Part shown: positions 14,152 through 22,788 of the stretch, piece by piece
Layout of the letters: the number at the start of each line of letters is the position of its first letter
How positions within the stretch are numbered: the stretch's first letter is position 1
From: UBA5272 sp964393005
GTDB taxonomy: Bacteria > Patescibacteriota > Minisyncoccia > Phycocordibacterales > UBA5272
Assembly (NCBI GenBank): GCA_964393005.1
Contig: CAYMRR010000004.1
Location: 1-27,834 of the forward strand
Reading direction: 5' to 3'
Length of the DNA: 27,834 nt
Made by a program: the position numbers and the translations under genes
The notes under the pieces: generated by a model
What the model saw: the letters and a program-made list of their open reading frames with translations, nothing else
What the model was told of the DNA's origin: nothing
Databases searched by the model: none

Positions 14152-14191
14152 ATAGCTACTTGTTTAAGTCAAGATTATTTTAATATTAACT

Positions 14192-14458
14192 ATGCTTACA
14201 AAAAGAAAAAAGGCGAATGCCATAAAAGAAGTTCAACTACATGATACTGACACCGGATCAGCTGGAGCTCAGATTGCTATTTTAACTCGCCGAATCGAAG
14301 AAGTTACTAATCATCTTAAAATCCATAAAGGTGATAATCATTCAAGAAGAGGTTTGATACAGATGGTTGCTGACAGAAGGGCTCATTTAAAATATTTAGA
14401 AAAAAACCAACCAGAAGTTCACAAAAAAGTAGTTAAAAAATTAGGGCTACGAGCATAA
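14192..14458 (+). CDS. rpsO: 30S ribosomal protein S15
   Basis: 88 residues, exactly the family length. S15 binds the central domain of 16S rRNA early in 30S assembly. Conserved blocks: DTDTGSAGAQIAILTRRIEEVTNHLKIHKGDNHSRRGL (written here in part: GSAGAQIAILTRRI and HSRRGL) and the terminal KYL...LGLRA. The start at 14192 gives MLTKRKK, without a leading Shine-Dalgarno sequence. It is a single-gene unit with its own promoter and a strong terminator. Pnp, its frequent partner, is not in the window. Confidence 0.97.
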   Translation: MLTKRKKANAIKEVQLHDTDTGSAGAQIAILTRRIEEVTNHLKIHKGDNHSRRGLIQMVADRRAHLKYLEKNQPEVHKKVVKKLGLRA

Positions 14459-14490
14459 AAAACAGCTTCTCTAAAAAGAAGCTGTTTTTT
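14457..14490 (+). terminator. Strong intrinsic terminator of rpsO
   Basis: 14-bp perfect stem (14457-14470 with 14477-14490), 6-nt loop, core ACAGCTTCT, ending in TTTTTT. The left arm overlaps the last base of the stop codon. Confidence 0.9.
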
Positions 14491-14503
14491 AATAAATTTT
14501 TCT

Positions 14504-14512
14504 TGTTATACT
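14504..14512 (+). promoter_or_regulatory. Candidate extended -10 promoter for the NYN gene
   Basis: TG-T-TATACT just after the rpsO terminator, giving a leader of about 60 nt to the ATG at 14579. No -35 was recognised. Confidence 0.4.
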
Positions 14513-14578
14513 AATATAGTATTTAGTTATTTTTATATTAAACTTGTTTTTTATTAATTAATTTTTATATTTAAAAAT

Positions 14579-15124
14579 ATGTCTGTTATAAAACAAAAAG
14601 ATCAAAGAGTTGCTGTATTTATAGATACACAAAATCTTTATCATAGTGCAAAAAATCTTTACAATGCTAAAGTAAATTTTAAAAATGTTTTGGAAGAAGC
14701 GGTGGCTGGAAGACATTTAGTCAGAGCTATAGCTTATGTAATAGCTACTGACTCTGGTGAAGAGTCTGACTTCTTTGAAGCTTTAACCAAAATTGGTATT
14801 GAAACTAAAATTAAAGACTTGCAAGTCTTTTTTGGTGGAAATAAAAAAGGAGACTGGGATGTAGGGCTCGCAATAGACGCTATTCGTTTAGCTCCAAAAG
14901 TAGATAGTGTGGTACTTGCTACAGGTGACGGTGATTTTGAACCTTTAGTAGAGTATTTAAAAAACTCTACTCAAGTAGAAGTTATTTCTTTTGGAAAATC
15001 CACATCTTCTAAACTAAGAGAGGTGAGTGAGGACTTTATAGATATGTGTGAAGAACCTGAAAAATTTATAATTACCCATAGAGGCGTAAAAAGAATTCCA
15101 AAAAGAAAAAAATCTAAAAAATAA
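14579..15124 (+). CDS. NYN (PIN-like) domain protein, LabA/DUF88 type
   Basis: 181 residues. NYN domains share the PIN nuclease fold and are thought to be metal-dependent RNases; bacterial members are mostly uncharacterised. The acidic pattern fits: D16 in VAVFIDTQNLYHS, D92/D94 and D100 in KGDWDVGLAIDA, and D117/D119 in LATGDGDFEPL. The phrase ATGDGDFxPLV and the later ISFGKSTSSKLREVSEDFIDM match the LabA-like branch. The last 20 residues are very basic (KRIPKRKKSKK), perhaps for RNA contact. It is monocistronic by its hairpins on both sides. The family assignment is secure; RNase activity is inferred from family. Confidence 0.9.
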   Translation: MSVIKQKDQRVAVFIDTQNLYHSAKNLYNAKVNFKNVLEEAVAGRHLVRAIAYVIATDSGEESDFFEALTKIGIETKIKDLQVFFGGNKKGDWDVGLAIDAIRLAPKVDSVVLATGDGDFEPLVEYLKNSTQVEVISFGKSTSSKLREVSEDFIDMCEEPEKFIITHRGVKRIPKRKKSKK

Positions 15125-15180
15125 AAAATCTTTATGTTATAATTTTATTATAACTATATCTAAAATATCTAAAGATTTTT
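15124..15180 (+). promoter_or_regulatory. Nested inverted repeats over a promoter, ending at an ATG
   Basis: Outer arms AAAAATCTTTA (15124-15134) and its complement (15170-15180) end directly at the ATG of the next gene. Inside, GTTATAAT (15136-15143) and ATTATAAC (15147-15154) form a palindrome that contains an extended -10 box TG-T-TATAAT (15135-15143). The outer pair could end NYN transcripts, with its T run just before the ATG. The inner palindrome resembles an operator over a -10 box. Confidence 0.5.
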
Positions 15181-16044
15181 ATGGCCTATATACCTACTAT
15201 TAAAACTTTTGAAGATGAAGTAAATGAAAATCGTCGTCTAGATGAAACTCCTATAGAAGGTAGGACAGAAAAAATTAATTACGATGTGAATCCTTTGGTG
15301 CCAGAAAAAAAAGAATCTTCTTTAACTAAAAAAATTTTAATTTTTTTAGCTGTACTTTTAATAGCAGCTTCTTTAGCTCTCCTAGGATATTATTTCTATA
15401 ACAATTATTTAGAAAAAGAAAATCAAGCAGCATTAATTTTGGAAGCAGAAAGAAGACAAGCTGAAGTTGAAGCAGGACAAGAAATACAAAATGAACTTTC
15501 AAAAATATTACCTAAACTAGCTCCAGGAATATCTCCATATATATTAATGGCTAATCAAAGAAATAATGTAATTATTTTGACTATTAAGGATACTACAGAG
15601 GCAGGCGCAGATTCATTTAGTTCTCTTTATAGTTATATATTGGCTCATGAAAAAGATTTGAATAGTGATCTTTTTTATGCTTTTAAAATAGAAGAGCTTA
15701 GATCTCAGAATTTACAACCAGAAAATAATGAAACTACAGGGCTGGGAGATTCTTTTTTCTCTAATAATTCTTCAGGCCTAGATATTGTTAATGATACAGA
15801 TCCTAGCGAAAGCTCTATACCTAGCTACAATAACCCTTATACAGCTCCTACTCCTTCTATTTTAGGGCCTTATTCTATGAGTTCTAGAGATTTGGTCTGG
15901 GAAAGAAAAACTTTAAACAATCAGGATTTTGAAACAGCTGATGCTGGAGTTACTACTCTATTTTATGGCTATATAAATAAAAAATATTTAGTCATGACCA
16001 CTTATCAAAAAGATCTTTTTGAAATAGCCAGATCTTTACAATAA
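15181..16044 (+). CDS. Membrane-anchored protein of unknown function
   Basis: 287 residues; family not recognised. A cytoplasmic N-terminal tail of about 48 residues, rich in charged residues, precedes one transmembrane helix (about 50-72, ILIFLAVLLIAASLALLGYYF). The remainder should lie outside: a helical stretch rich in Glu and Ala (QAALILEAERRQAEVEAG), a compact domain, a low-complexity Ser/Asn/Pro section (about 195-230), and a final domain containing LFYGYINKKYLVMTTYQKDLFEIA. The comM-like gene starts 3 nt downstream, so they are almost certainly cotranscribed. Whether they work together is unknown. It has no cysteines and no catalytic motif. Confidence 0.7.
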   Translation: MAYIPTIKTFEDEVNENRRLDETPIEGRTEKINYDVNPLVPEKKESSLTKKILIFLAVLLIAASLALLGYYFYNNYLEKENQAALILEAERRQAEVEAGQEIQNELSKILPKLAPGISPYILMANQRNNVIILTIKDTTEAGADSFSSLYSYILAHEKDLNSDLFYAFKIEELRSQNLQPENNETTGLGDSFFSNNSSGLDIVNDTDPSESSIPSYNNPYTAPTPSILGPYSMSSRDLVWERKTLNNQDFETADAGVTTLFYGYINKKYLVMTTYQKDLFEIARSLQ

Positions 16045-16047
16045 TTT

Positions 16048-17610
16048 ATGTCCTTTGTATCTTTAAAATCTAGCTTGATAGTAGGATTAAATGCTCATAT
16101 TATAAAAGTAGAATGTGATATAGGAAGAGGTATAAATTCTTTTTCTCTTATTGGACTATGTGACAAAGCTATAGACGAAAGTAAAGATAGAGTATGCTCA
16201 GCTTTAAGGAATGCTGAATTTTCTAATCCAAAACAAATTAATCAAAGAACCACCATCTCTTTAGCACCTGGAGATTTAAAAAAAGAAGGGACAAATTTTG
16301 ATTTACCTATCGCTCTTTCTTATCTTATAGCCAATAAAGAGATAGTGATAGATAAAAATATTTTAGAAAACTCTCTATTTGTCGGAGAACTTTCTTTAAA
16401 AGGACATCTTTCTAAACTTAAGGGGGCTTTAGCTATAGCTGAACTTGCTGAAAAAAATAATATTAAAAATATTTTTTTACCTAAAGAAAATGCTGAAGAA
16501 GCTGCTCTTGTAAAAAATGTGAATATTTATGGAGCTGATTCTTTAGAAGAAGTTATAAATCATTTAACAGGGGAAGAAAAACTTACACCAAAAAATAAAA
16601 CATTGATAGAAGAGTTTATAGGAAAATTTAAAGAAAGTCTTATAGATATTGATATGCAAGATATAAAAGGGCAAAATTTAGCTAAAAGAGCTCTTTTGAT
16701 AGCTGCTGCTGGAGGACATAACATTGCTCTCTACGGACCTCCAGGTACAGGAAAAACAATGCTTGCAAGAGCTACTAGATCTTTACTCCCTTATTTAGAC
16801 TATAAAAATATTTTAGAGGTCACAAAAATTCATTCTATAGCTGGCTCTGCAGACCTTTCTAAGAATAATTTAATTTTAGAACCTCCATTTCGTTCTCCTC
16901 ATCATACTTCTAGCTATGTTTCTCTTGTTGGTGGCGGTACCATTCCAAGACCAGGAGAAATTACTCTAGCTCATGGTGGTGTACTTTTTCTAGACGAATT
17001 CCCAGAGTTTGAAAAAAAGAGTATAGAAGCTTTAAGAGAACCTTTAGAAGAAGGACATGTCTCTATTTCAAGAGCGAGAGGTACTGAAAAATTTCCAGCT
17101 AAATTTATATTGATAGCCGCCATGAATCCTTGCCCTTGTGGCAATTCTGGCAATAAAGATAAAAAATGTATTTGTACTCCAAATGAAATAGCTCGCTACA
17201 AAAGAAAACTTTCAGGACCAATAATAGATAGAATAGATATTTGGGTAGAAGTAAGTAATATTTCTTACGAAGAATTAAGTTTGAAAAATAAAGATACAGA
17301 AAATAGTGAAACTCTACGAAATCAAATATTAAAAGCTAGAGAAAAAATGAAAGAAAGATTTCAAAATACTAAAGGTAAAATAGAAATGAATAGGGATATG
17401 TCTTCTAAAGAAATAGAAAACTTTATTAATCTTTCTCCTGAATTAAAAAAAGAGCTTAATCTTTATGCTACAAAACTTCATCTTTCTCCAAGGTCTTATT
17501 TTAGAGTTCTTAGAGTAGCTAGAACTATAGCTGATTTAGAAAACTCTATAAATGTAGAACAAAGACATATTTTAGAAGCTCTTCAGTATAGACCAAAAAT
17601 AAACTCTTAA
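16048..17610 (+). CDS. comM: ComM/YifB-family Mg-chelatase-like AAA+ ATPase
   Basis: 520 residues, the usual length. ComM is a hexameric helicase that promotes branch migration during integration of DNA taken up by natural transformation; many relatives are annotated only as YifB. The N-terminal domain (1-170) holds the family's DLPIALSYL and FVGELSLKG motifs. The AAA+ core has Walker A GPPGTGKT at 230-237 and Walker B VLFLDEF at 312-318, followed by EALREPLEEG. A cysteine cluster MNPCPCGNSG...KCIC (about 357-375) looks like a zinc site. The C-terminal Mg-chelatase lid has LSPRSYFRVLRVARTIADLE. With a VirB6-like gene in the window, DNA uptake or transfer is a plausible context, but this is inference. 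Confidence 0.93.
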   Translation: MSFVSLKSSLIVGLNAHIIKVECDIGRGINSFSLIGLCDKAIDESKDRVCSALRNAEFSNPKQINQRTTISLAPGDLKKEGTNFDLPIALSYLIANKEIVIDKNILENSLFVGELSLKGHLSKLKGALAIAELAEKNNIKNIFLPKENAEEAALVKNVNIYGADSLEEVINHLTGEEKLTPKNKTLIEEFIGKFKESLIDIDMQDIKGQNLAKRALLIAAAGGHNIALYGPPGTGKTMLARATRSLLPYLDYKNILEVTKIHSIAGSADLSKNNLILEPPFRSPHHTSSYVSLVGGGTIPRPGEITLAHGGVLFLDEFPEFEKKSIEALREPLEEGHVSISRARGTEKFPAKFILIAAMNPCPCGNSGNKDKKCICTPNEIARYKRKLSGPIIDRIDIWVEVSNISYEELSLKNKDTENSETLRNQILKAREKMKERFQNTKGKIEMNRDMSSKEIENFINLSPELKKELNLYATKLHLSPRSYFRVLRVARTIADLENSINVEQRHILEALQYRPKINS

Positions 17611-17652
17611 AAATCTAAGAGTAGTTTGATTTTGATTGGTGTTAAAAATTTA

Positions 17653-18678
17653 TTAGAAAGGGTTAGAGGTACCTCTCGTTTCAAAGTGAAGATGTGGTCC
17701 TGTAGATCTTCCTGTGTTACCTGAAGTTCCTATAACTTGCCCTTGTTCTACTCTATCTCCCACAGAAACATTTGCTTCGTTTAAGTGAGCATATATAGTC
17801 TGTACATTATTAGGATGAGAAACAATAACTACTCCACCATATCCTCCATTATACCCAAGAGCATCAGATCTGATCACTGTACCCGCGGCAGCAGCTACTA
17901 CAGGTGTCCCTATAACACATCCCCAGTCTACAGAAGAAGCATATTGTCCATGTAAACCTTGTGTTTTGATACATCCTGCTACAGGTTTCATAAAATACCC
18001 TTCTATAACATTGTTTCTAAATCTAGGTGTTATTATTTTTTTAGTAGAATTTACAGTAGGAGTGATTTGAGCTTCTGCGTCTGGTATAAAAAGTACATCT
18101 CCTTTTGCTAAAATAGCTCCAAGAGATATACCATTATAAGAAGCTATTTCTTTAGCATCCACTTTATATTTATCAGCTATATCTTGTATAGTTCCACCAT
18201 TTTTAACTGTATACTGAAGTCCGTTAATAGGGAAGATAAGTAAAGTCTGCCCAGGTTTTATAATTTTACTCTCTAAATCATTTGCCCAAACAATAGTATT
18301 TGCACTTACCCCAAAAAGTTTTGCCACACTTTCTATAGTATCTCCTTTTTTTACTTCATAAATACTAATAGTACCATCTACATATTTTTCTTTTTCAGTA
18401 GAAACTCGCAAAGATCCAGACTTAACAAGGAAAATACCTTCCTCGCTAACATTTACTTCTTTTTCTGTAAGCGAGCTACTGCTTTGGGCTTGTGTAGGTT
18501 TTAATAAAAAAGGAGTAATATCTATATATTCTGACTCCAAAATTACAGCTTTTCCTTTTAAATAAAAATTAAAAACATTGCTAAATATAGAGGCTTCTGC
18601 TTTATTAAAATTAATAAAAACTATCAATAAAGAAAAGATAGTAATAAAAAAACTTTTATATATATTGTTTTCTACCAT
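17653..18678 (-). CDS. Secreted murein hydrolase: two LysM domains plus M23 peptidase
   Basis: 341 residues. Signal peptide 1-29 (hydrophobic FFITIFSLLIVFINF, cut after AEA). LysM domains, which bind peptidoglycan, lie at about 107-150 (YEVKKGDTIESVAKLFGVSANTI) and 155-198 (YTVKNGGTIQDIADKYKVDAKEI). The M23 metallopeptidase domain covers about 238-338, with zinc and catalytic residues H243 and D251 (GLHGQYASSVDW), H298 in YAHL, and H329/H331 in GPHLHFE. The first ligand pair has the longer HGxxxxxxVD spacing rather than HxGxD. The protein stops soon after the domain (SNPF). It should cut peptide cross-bridges in cell-wall remodelling or division. It converges on comM; no clear terminator separates their stops, 42 bp apart. 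Confidence 0.93.
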   Translation of the reverse strand: MVENNIYKSFFITIFSLLIVFINFNKAEASIFSNVFNFYLKGKAVILESEYIDITPFLLKPTQAQSSSSLTEKEVNVSEEGIFLVKSGSLRVSTEKEKYVDGTISIYEVKKGDTIESVAKLFGVSANTIVWANDLESKIIKPGQTLLIFPINGLQYTVKNGGTIQDIADKYKVDAKEIASYNGISLGAILAKGDVLFIPDAEAQITPTVNSTKKIITPRFRNNVIEGYFMKPVAGCIKTQGLHGQYASSVDWGCVIGTPVVAAAAGTVIRSDALGYNGGYGGVVIVSHPNNVQTIYAHLNEANVSVGDRVEQGQVIGTSGNTGRSTGPHLHFETRGTSNPF

Positions 18679-18774
18679 AATTGTTTTGACAAATTTTTCT
18701 TTGTTAATTTTCTAAAATTTATCTTTTTTTGAGTATTTTTTAAGGCTTAAATGTGAGCCTATTTTGTCAATTAT

Positions 18775-18783
18775 ATTATAGCA
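18775..18783 (-). promoter_or_regulatory. Candidate promoter for the LysM-M23 gene
   Basis: TG-C-TATAAT on the minus strand, giving a leader of about 90 nt. It lies 32 bp from the opposing box at 18815-18823, so the divergent genes share a compact control region. The leader contains a small GGCT/AGCC hairpin near 18742-18759. Confidence 0.5.
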
Positions 18784-18814
18784 TATTAATATCAAAAAGA
18801 AAGCTTAAAAAATA

Positions 18815-18823
18815 TGTTATAAT
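18815..18823 (+). promoter_or_regulatory. Extended -10 promoter for the coiled-coil gene
   Basis: TG-T-TATAAT on the plus strand, 26 nt before the ATG at 18850. The short leader has no Shine-Dalgarno sequence and no convincing -35 is seen. Confidence 0.55.
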
Positions 18824-18849
18824 TTTAATAGAAAATAAGTATTAAATAT

Positions 18850-19860
18850 ATGAGCCAAAATAAAATGGACATAAAAAGTCCTTATATTAAAAATAAAACA
18901 AGAGATTTTGAAGAAATTAAAAATAGAATTACAAAAAGAGCTAATTCTGGACAAAATATTAATTCTTTACCTCTTTCAGAAAATAGTAAAGAAGTAAGTG
19001 ATGATTTATTAGAAAGAAAAATTGAGAAAATTAGTAAAAGGGTTGTGGGAGAAGAAATTAGAAGATTTGCAGAAGTGGCAAGTTCTGAAATTTCTTCTGA
19101 ATTTACTAATATAGAAAACAGACTAGAAGAAAAAATCAGCATCCTAGAAGAAGAGGTTTCTGAAAAGATTTTACTACAAGAAGGAACTTTGTCTTTAGTG
19201 GAAGGAAAGCTAGAAGCAAAAATTGATACAAAGCTTGAAGAGCTTAATTTTGTTTTAAGCGAAATGGAAGAAAGAATCAAAGATTTAGAAATATTTTCCT
19301 TAGTTACTGAAGAAAAAGATTCAAAAAAAGAAATCGTTGAAGAACTTGTTTTAGAAGAAAAAGAAGAAGACGTGGCTTATAGTCTTAACTTTAATAAAGC
19401 AGATAAAAAAGATTCAAAAACAAAAGAAGAGAAAGATGTGAAATTAGAATCTCCTGAAGCTACTATAGTATGTGCTGAAGTATGTGAAGAAAATTTGGAC
19501 AGTGAAGATGAGGATGGCGGAACATTGGAATGCGAAGAAGTTTGTAAAGTTACAGTAGAGAACACTTTAGAAGAAAAAGAGTATTTAAAAAAACAACTAG
19601 ACAAAGTTAGATCTCTTTTTGAGAAAAATGGATTTTTATTTAAGAAAAACATCTTTGATTTAAAATTAAAAAACTTAATAGTAGAGGAGTTTGTTAATAA
19701 TAAAGACTCTTATCATGATATAGAGAATAAAGACAAAGAAAGAATTTGTAATATACTTACAGACTTAATGGACACTTTAACAATAGATCCGAAAGAAGAT
19801 GAAACAGTAGAAAATTTTATAGAAAGAGCTTATTCTAAAAAATACTTCTTAGAGAATTAA
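18850..19860 (+). CDS. Acidic coiled-coil protein with two CxEVC motifs, unknown function
   Basis: 336 residues, soluble (no signal peptide or membrane segment), family not recognised. Residues 55-145 are predicted coiled coil by heptad-like spacing (ERKIEKISKRVV, then NRLEEKISILEEEVSEKILL). A very acidic, low-complexity middle follows (150-240). It includes two similar short motifs, CAEVCEE (208-214) and CEEVCKV (228-234), separated by a run of Asp/Glu and GG. The four cysteines could bind a metal or form disulfides. The C-terminal 100 residues are helical. It starts a rightward run ahead of pcrA, 39 nt upstream, but pcrA has its own leaderless promoter. A scaffold role would fit the shape; nothing more can be said. 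Confidence 0.75.
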   Translation: MSQNKMDIKSPYIKNKTRDFEEIKNRITKRANSGQNINSLPLSENSKEVSDDLLERKIEKISKRVVGEEIRRFAEVASSEISSEFTNIENRLEEKISILEEEVSEKILLQEGTLSLVEGKLEAKIDTKLEELNFVLSEMEERIKDLEIFSLVTEEKDSKKEIVEELVLEEKEEDVAYSLNFNKADKKDSKTKEEKDVKLESPEATIVCAEVCEENLDSEDEDGGTLECEEVCKVTVENTLEEKEYLKKQLDKVRSLFEKNGFLFKKNIFDLKLKNLIVEEFVNNKDSYHDIENKDKERICNILTDLMDTLTIDPKEDETVENFIERAYSKKYFLEN

Positions 19861-19883
19861 AAAATTAGTTTATTTTTTAATTG

Positions 19884-19892
19884 TGGTAAAAT
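19884..19892 (+). promoter_or_regulatory. Extended -10 box directly upstream of pcrA (leaderless)
   Basis: TG-G-TAAAAT followed by 7 nt and ATG at 19900. The same arrangement occurs at xth, xerC, rsmA, the tpiA-like gene and the VirB6-like gene. Confidence 0.6.
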
Positions 19893-19899
19893 ATTTATT

Positions 19900-21927
19900 A
19901 TGGATAAATTTTGCCTCAATGAAAAACAATTGGAAGCGGTACAAAAAACTCATGGCCCGCTTTTAATTTTAGCTGGAGCTGGAGCTGGTAAAACTAAGAC
20001 TATCACAGAAAGAGTGGTGCAAATAGTAAGAGAAGGGACTTCTCCTAAAAATATTTTATGTGTAACTTTTACAAACAAAGCAGCTAAAGAAATGTTAGAA
20101 AGAATACTGTCGAGACTCGAAGAAGAAAAAATGTTAGAAATTGAGGAAAAAAATATTTGGTTTAATCCAAACCTGCCTACTATAAAAACTTTTCACTCTT
20201 TAGGGCTTTCGATATTAAAAGAATATGGAAATAAAATTGGTTTTAATAAAAACCTTACAGTTTTAGATTCTGGAGATTCTGGTCAGATAATTAAAAACAT
20301 TCTTAGAAATATGGGATTAGATCCTAAAGTACATGATGCCGGGAAAATAAAAAATGCTATTAGCAGAGAAAAAACAAACCAACAAACTGTAGATGACTAT
20401 GCCAAAAAGGTAGTTAGTTTTAATATGGAAATTATAGAAAAAGTGTGGAGAGAGTATGAAAAAGAACTTATAAAACAAGGGTCTGTAGACTTTGATGATT
20501 TAATTATTAAATCTTTAGAACTTTTAAGATCTAATCCTGTAGTCAAAAAATATTATCAAGATAAATTTAAATATATTCATATAGACGAGTATCAAGATAC
20601 TAATAACTCTCAATATGAGCTTATAAAAGAACTCTTTGATGAATCTGAAAAAAATATTTGTGTAGTAGGAGATATAGATCAAAATATTTATTCTTGGAGA
20701 GGAGCTAACTTACGTAATATATTAAATTTTGAAAAAGATTTTCCAGAAGGAGAAGTAGTTCTTTTAGAAGAAAATTATAGATCAACTAAAAATATTTTAG
20801 ATTTAGCCAATATTACTATTCAAAAAAATAAAGCTCGTTTTCCTAAAAATCTTTTTACAAATAAAAATATAGGAGACGAAATAGAAATTTGTCCATCTTT
20901 TGATGAGAAAGCTGAAGCAGATTTTGTGGTTAATAAAATTAAAGAATTGGTAAGAGAAAAAAATGTAGAACTAAAGGATGTAGCTGTTCTTTTTCGAACT
21001 AATTTTCAATCTAGAATTTTAGAAGAATATTTTATCAAAAATAATCTAACCTACAATCTTTTAGGAACTAAATTCTTTGAAAGAAAAGAGGTTAAAGATA
21101 TTATGAGCTATTTGAGAGCAAGTTTAAATAGAAATAATTTTATAGATCTAAAAAGAGTCTTTGAAACACCAAGAAAAGGTATAGGAAAAGTAACTCTTTT
21201 AAAACTTTTTTCTGGAGATATTGAATCTTTACCTGCTTCTACACTACAAAAAGTAGAAAATGTTTATAAATTTTTAGATAAAATAAAAAATGAAATAGAA
21301 GCTAGTAATAAAACTTTGTCAGAAATAATAACTTTATTAATAAAAGATTCTGGTATAGAAGATGAACTTTTGGCAGGGAGTAGTGAAGATAAAGAAAGAT
21401 TAGAAAATATCAGAGAACTTGTTTCTATCACCAAAAAATTTGATAATATTTTAGCTAAAGAAGCTTTACAAATTTTTTTAGAAGAAACTTCTCTTAAAAG
21501 CGATCAAGATGAAGAAGGTGCTGTAAATGGTGTAAGACTTATGACTATACATGCAGCTAAAGGATTAGAATTTGATTATGTTTTCGTGGTAGGACTAGAG
21601 CAAGATCTATTTCCTCATTTAGATATAGGAAATCGTAAAAAAAGTTTAGAAGAAGAGGAAGAAGAAAGAAGGCTTTTTTATGTAGCCATTACTAGAGCTA
21701 AACTAAAACTTTATTTATGTTTTGCGGAAATGCGTACAGTCTATGGAGAAAGAAAAATAAATGTTCCTAGTGAATTTTTAGAAGACACTAATGAATTAAA
21801 AGAAGAACAAGTGATACATCATGATGTTTATTATATGCAAGATATTGGGGAAAGTTTTAAAAAATCTAGAAAAAAATTCTGGGATTTTGATGAAGATTCT
21901 TGGGAAGAAGACTTTCTTGAGATTTAA
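19900..21927 (+). CDS. pcrA: UvrD/PcrA-family DNA helicase
   Basis: 675 residues, typical superfamily 1A size. These 3'-5' helicases unwind DNA in nucleotide excision repair, mismatch repair and removal of recombinase filaments. Helicase motifs in order: the Q-motif region LNEKQLEAV (6-14), Walker A GAGAGKT (26-32), VTFTNKAAKEM (Ia), DEYQDTN (229-235, Walker B), GDIDQNIYSWRGA (III), LEENYRST (IV), MTIHAAKGLEF (V) and RRLFYVAITRAK (VI). The acidic C-terminus (KKFWDFDEDSWEEDFLEI) is of the UvrD/PcrA interaction-tail sort. PcrA versus UvrD cannot be told from motifs alone. The rsmA promoter overlaps its end. Confidence 0.95.
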   Translation: MDKFCLNEKQLEAVQKTHGPLLILAGAGAGKTKTITERVVQIVREGTSPKNILCVTFTNKAAKEMLERILSRLEEEKMLEIEEKNIWFNPNLPTIKTFHSLGLSILKEYGNKIGFNKNLTVLDSGDSGQIIKNILRNMGLDPKVHDAGKIKNAISREKTNQQTVDDYAKKVVSFNMEIIEKVWREYEKELIKQGSVDFDDLIIKSLELLRSNPVVKKYYQDKFKYIHIDEYQDTNNSQYELIKELFDESEKNICVVGDIDQNIYSWRGANLRNILNFEKDFPEGEVVLLEENYRSTKNILDLANITIQKNKARFPKNLFTNKNIGDEIEICPSFDEKAEADFVVNKIKELVREKNVELKDVAVLFRTNFQSRILEEYFIKNNLTYNLLGTKFFERKEVKDIMSYLRASLNRNNFIDLKRVFETPRKGIGKVTLLKLFSGDIESLPASTLQKVENVYKFLDKIKNEIEASNKTLSEIITLLIKDSGIEDELLAGSSEDKERLENIRELVSITKKFDNILAKEALQIFLEETSLKSDQDEEGAVNGVRLMTIHAAKGLEFDYVFVVGLEQDLFPHLDIGNRKKSLEEEEEERRLFYVAITRAKLKLYLCFAEMRTVYGERKINVPSEFLEDTNELKEEQVIHHDVYYMQDIGESFKKSRKKFWDFDEDSWEEDFLEI

Positions 21928-21936
21928 TGCTAAAAT
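21928..21936 (+). promoter_or_regulatory. Extended -10 box abutting the pcrA stop, for rsmA (leaderless)
   Basis: TG-C-TAAAAT begins on the base after the pcrA TAA and lies 6 nt before the rsmA ATG at 21943. The whole 15-nt gap is therefore promoter. Confidence 0.6.
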
Positions 21937-21942
21937 TTAAAA

Positions 21943-22731
21943 ATGAAGCCAAAAAAATCTTTAGGTCAAAATTTTCTCACCAGTCAAAAAGCTGTCTTTG
22001 AAATTATTAATGCAGGAAATCTTAATAAAGAAGATATTGTGCTAGAAATAGGTCCGGGAAAAGGAGCTTTAACTGAAGATTTGCTTAAAAAAACAAGGAA
22101 AGTAATAGCTGTAGAGAAAGATAAAAACTTAGTAAAATTCTTAGAAAACAAATTTGAAAAAGAAATAGAAGAAAAAAAACTAATACTTCTAGAAGAAGAT
22201 ATTTTAAACTTTAAAATTGATAATTTTTTAAAAAAAGGAGAAAATTATAAAATAATAGCTAATATTCCTTATTATATAACTGGCACTATTATTGAAAAAT
22301 TTTTATCTTCGGAAATTAAACCTCTATTAATGGTACTTTTAATACAAAAAGAAGTAGCTGAAAGAATTATAGCTAGAAATAAAAAAGAATCCATACTTTC
22401 TTTAGCTGTAAAATTTTATGGTAATCCTAAACTAGTTTATAAGGTTTCAGCTGGAAGCTTTTCCCCAAAACCAAAAGTAGATAGTGCTGTCTTAAAAATT
22501 GATATACATAATAAAAAAAATGATAAAATATTAGAAAATAATTATTTTAATATTCTAAAACAAGCTTTCGCATTTAAAAGAAAATATTTATTAAATAATC
22601 TTAAAAAAGGTTTTCCAGCTATAGATTGGGAAGGGATATTTAACAGTTTAGGTTTAAATTTAAAAATAAGAGCAGAAGATTTATCTCTTCAAGAATTTTT
22701 AAATTTAGCTTCTCAAATAAAAACAAAATAA
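21943..22731 (+). CDS. rsmA: 16S rRNA (A1518/A1519-N6,N6) dimethyltransferase
   Basis: 262 residues, standard length; also called KsgA. It dimethylates two adjacent adenines in helix 45 near the 3' end of 16S rRNA using S-adenosylmethionine, a late checkpoint in 30S assembly. Motifs: KKSLGQNFLTS (3-13, family start), VLEIGPGKGALTEDLL (SAM-binding motif I), a charged EKDKNLV (motif II), IIANIPYYITGTII (catalytic motif IV with NIPYY), and the C-terminal FSPKPKVDSAVLKI block. The short C-terminal helical domain is complete. It sits after pcrA with its own promoter. Confidence 0.96.
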   Translation: MKPKKSLGQNFLTSQKAVFEIINAGNLNKEDIVLEIGPGKGALTEDLLKKTRKVIAVEKDKNLVKFLENKFEKEIEEKKLILLEEDILNFKIDNFLKKGENYKIIANIPYYITGTIIEKFLSSEIKPLLMVLLIQKEVAERIIARNKKESILSLAVKFYGNPKLVYKVSAGSFSPKPKVDSAVLKIDIHNKKNDKILENNYFNILKQAFAFKRKYLLNNLKKGFPAIDWEGIFNSLGLNLKIRAEDLSLQEFLNLASQIKTK

Positions 22732-22742
22732 ATTATTATGTG

Positions 22743-22751
22743 TGATAAAAT
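22743..22751 (+). promoter_or_regulatory. Extended -10 promoter for the envelope gene cluster
   Basis: TG-A-TAAAAT 37 nt before the ATG at 22789. No terminator was seen between rsmA and this box, so read-through is possible. Confidence 0.45.
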
Positions 22752-22788
22752 TAAATAGTAATCTTAATAAGAGAAATATTTAATAAGT

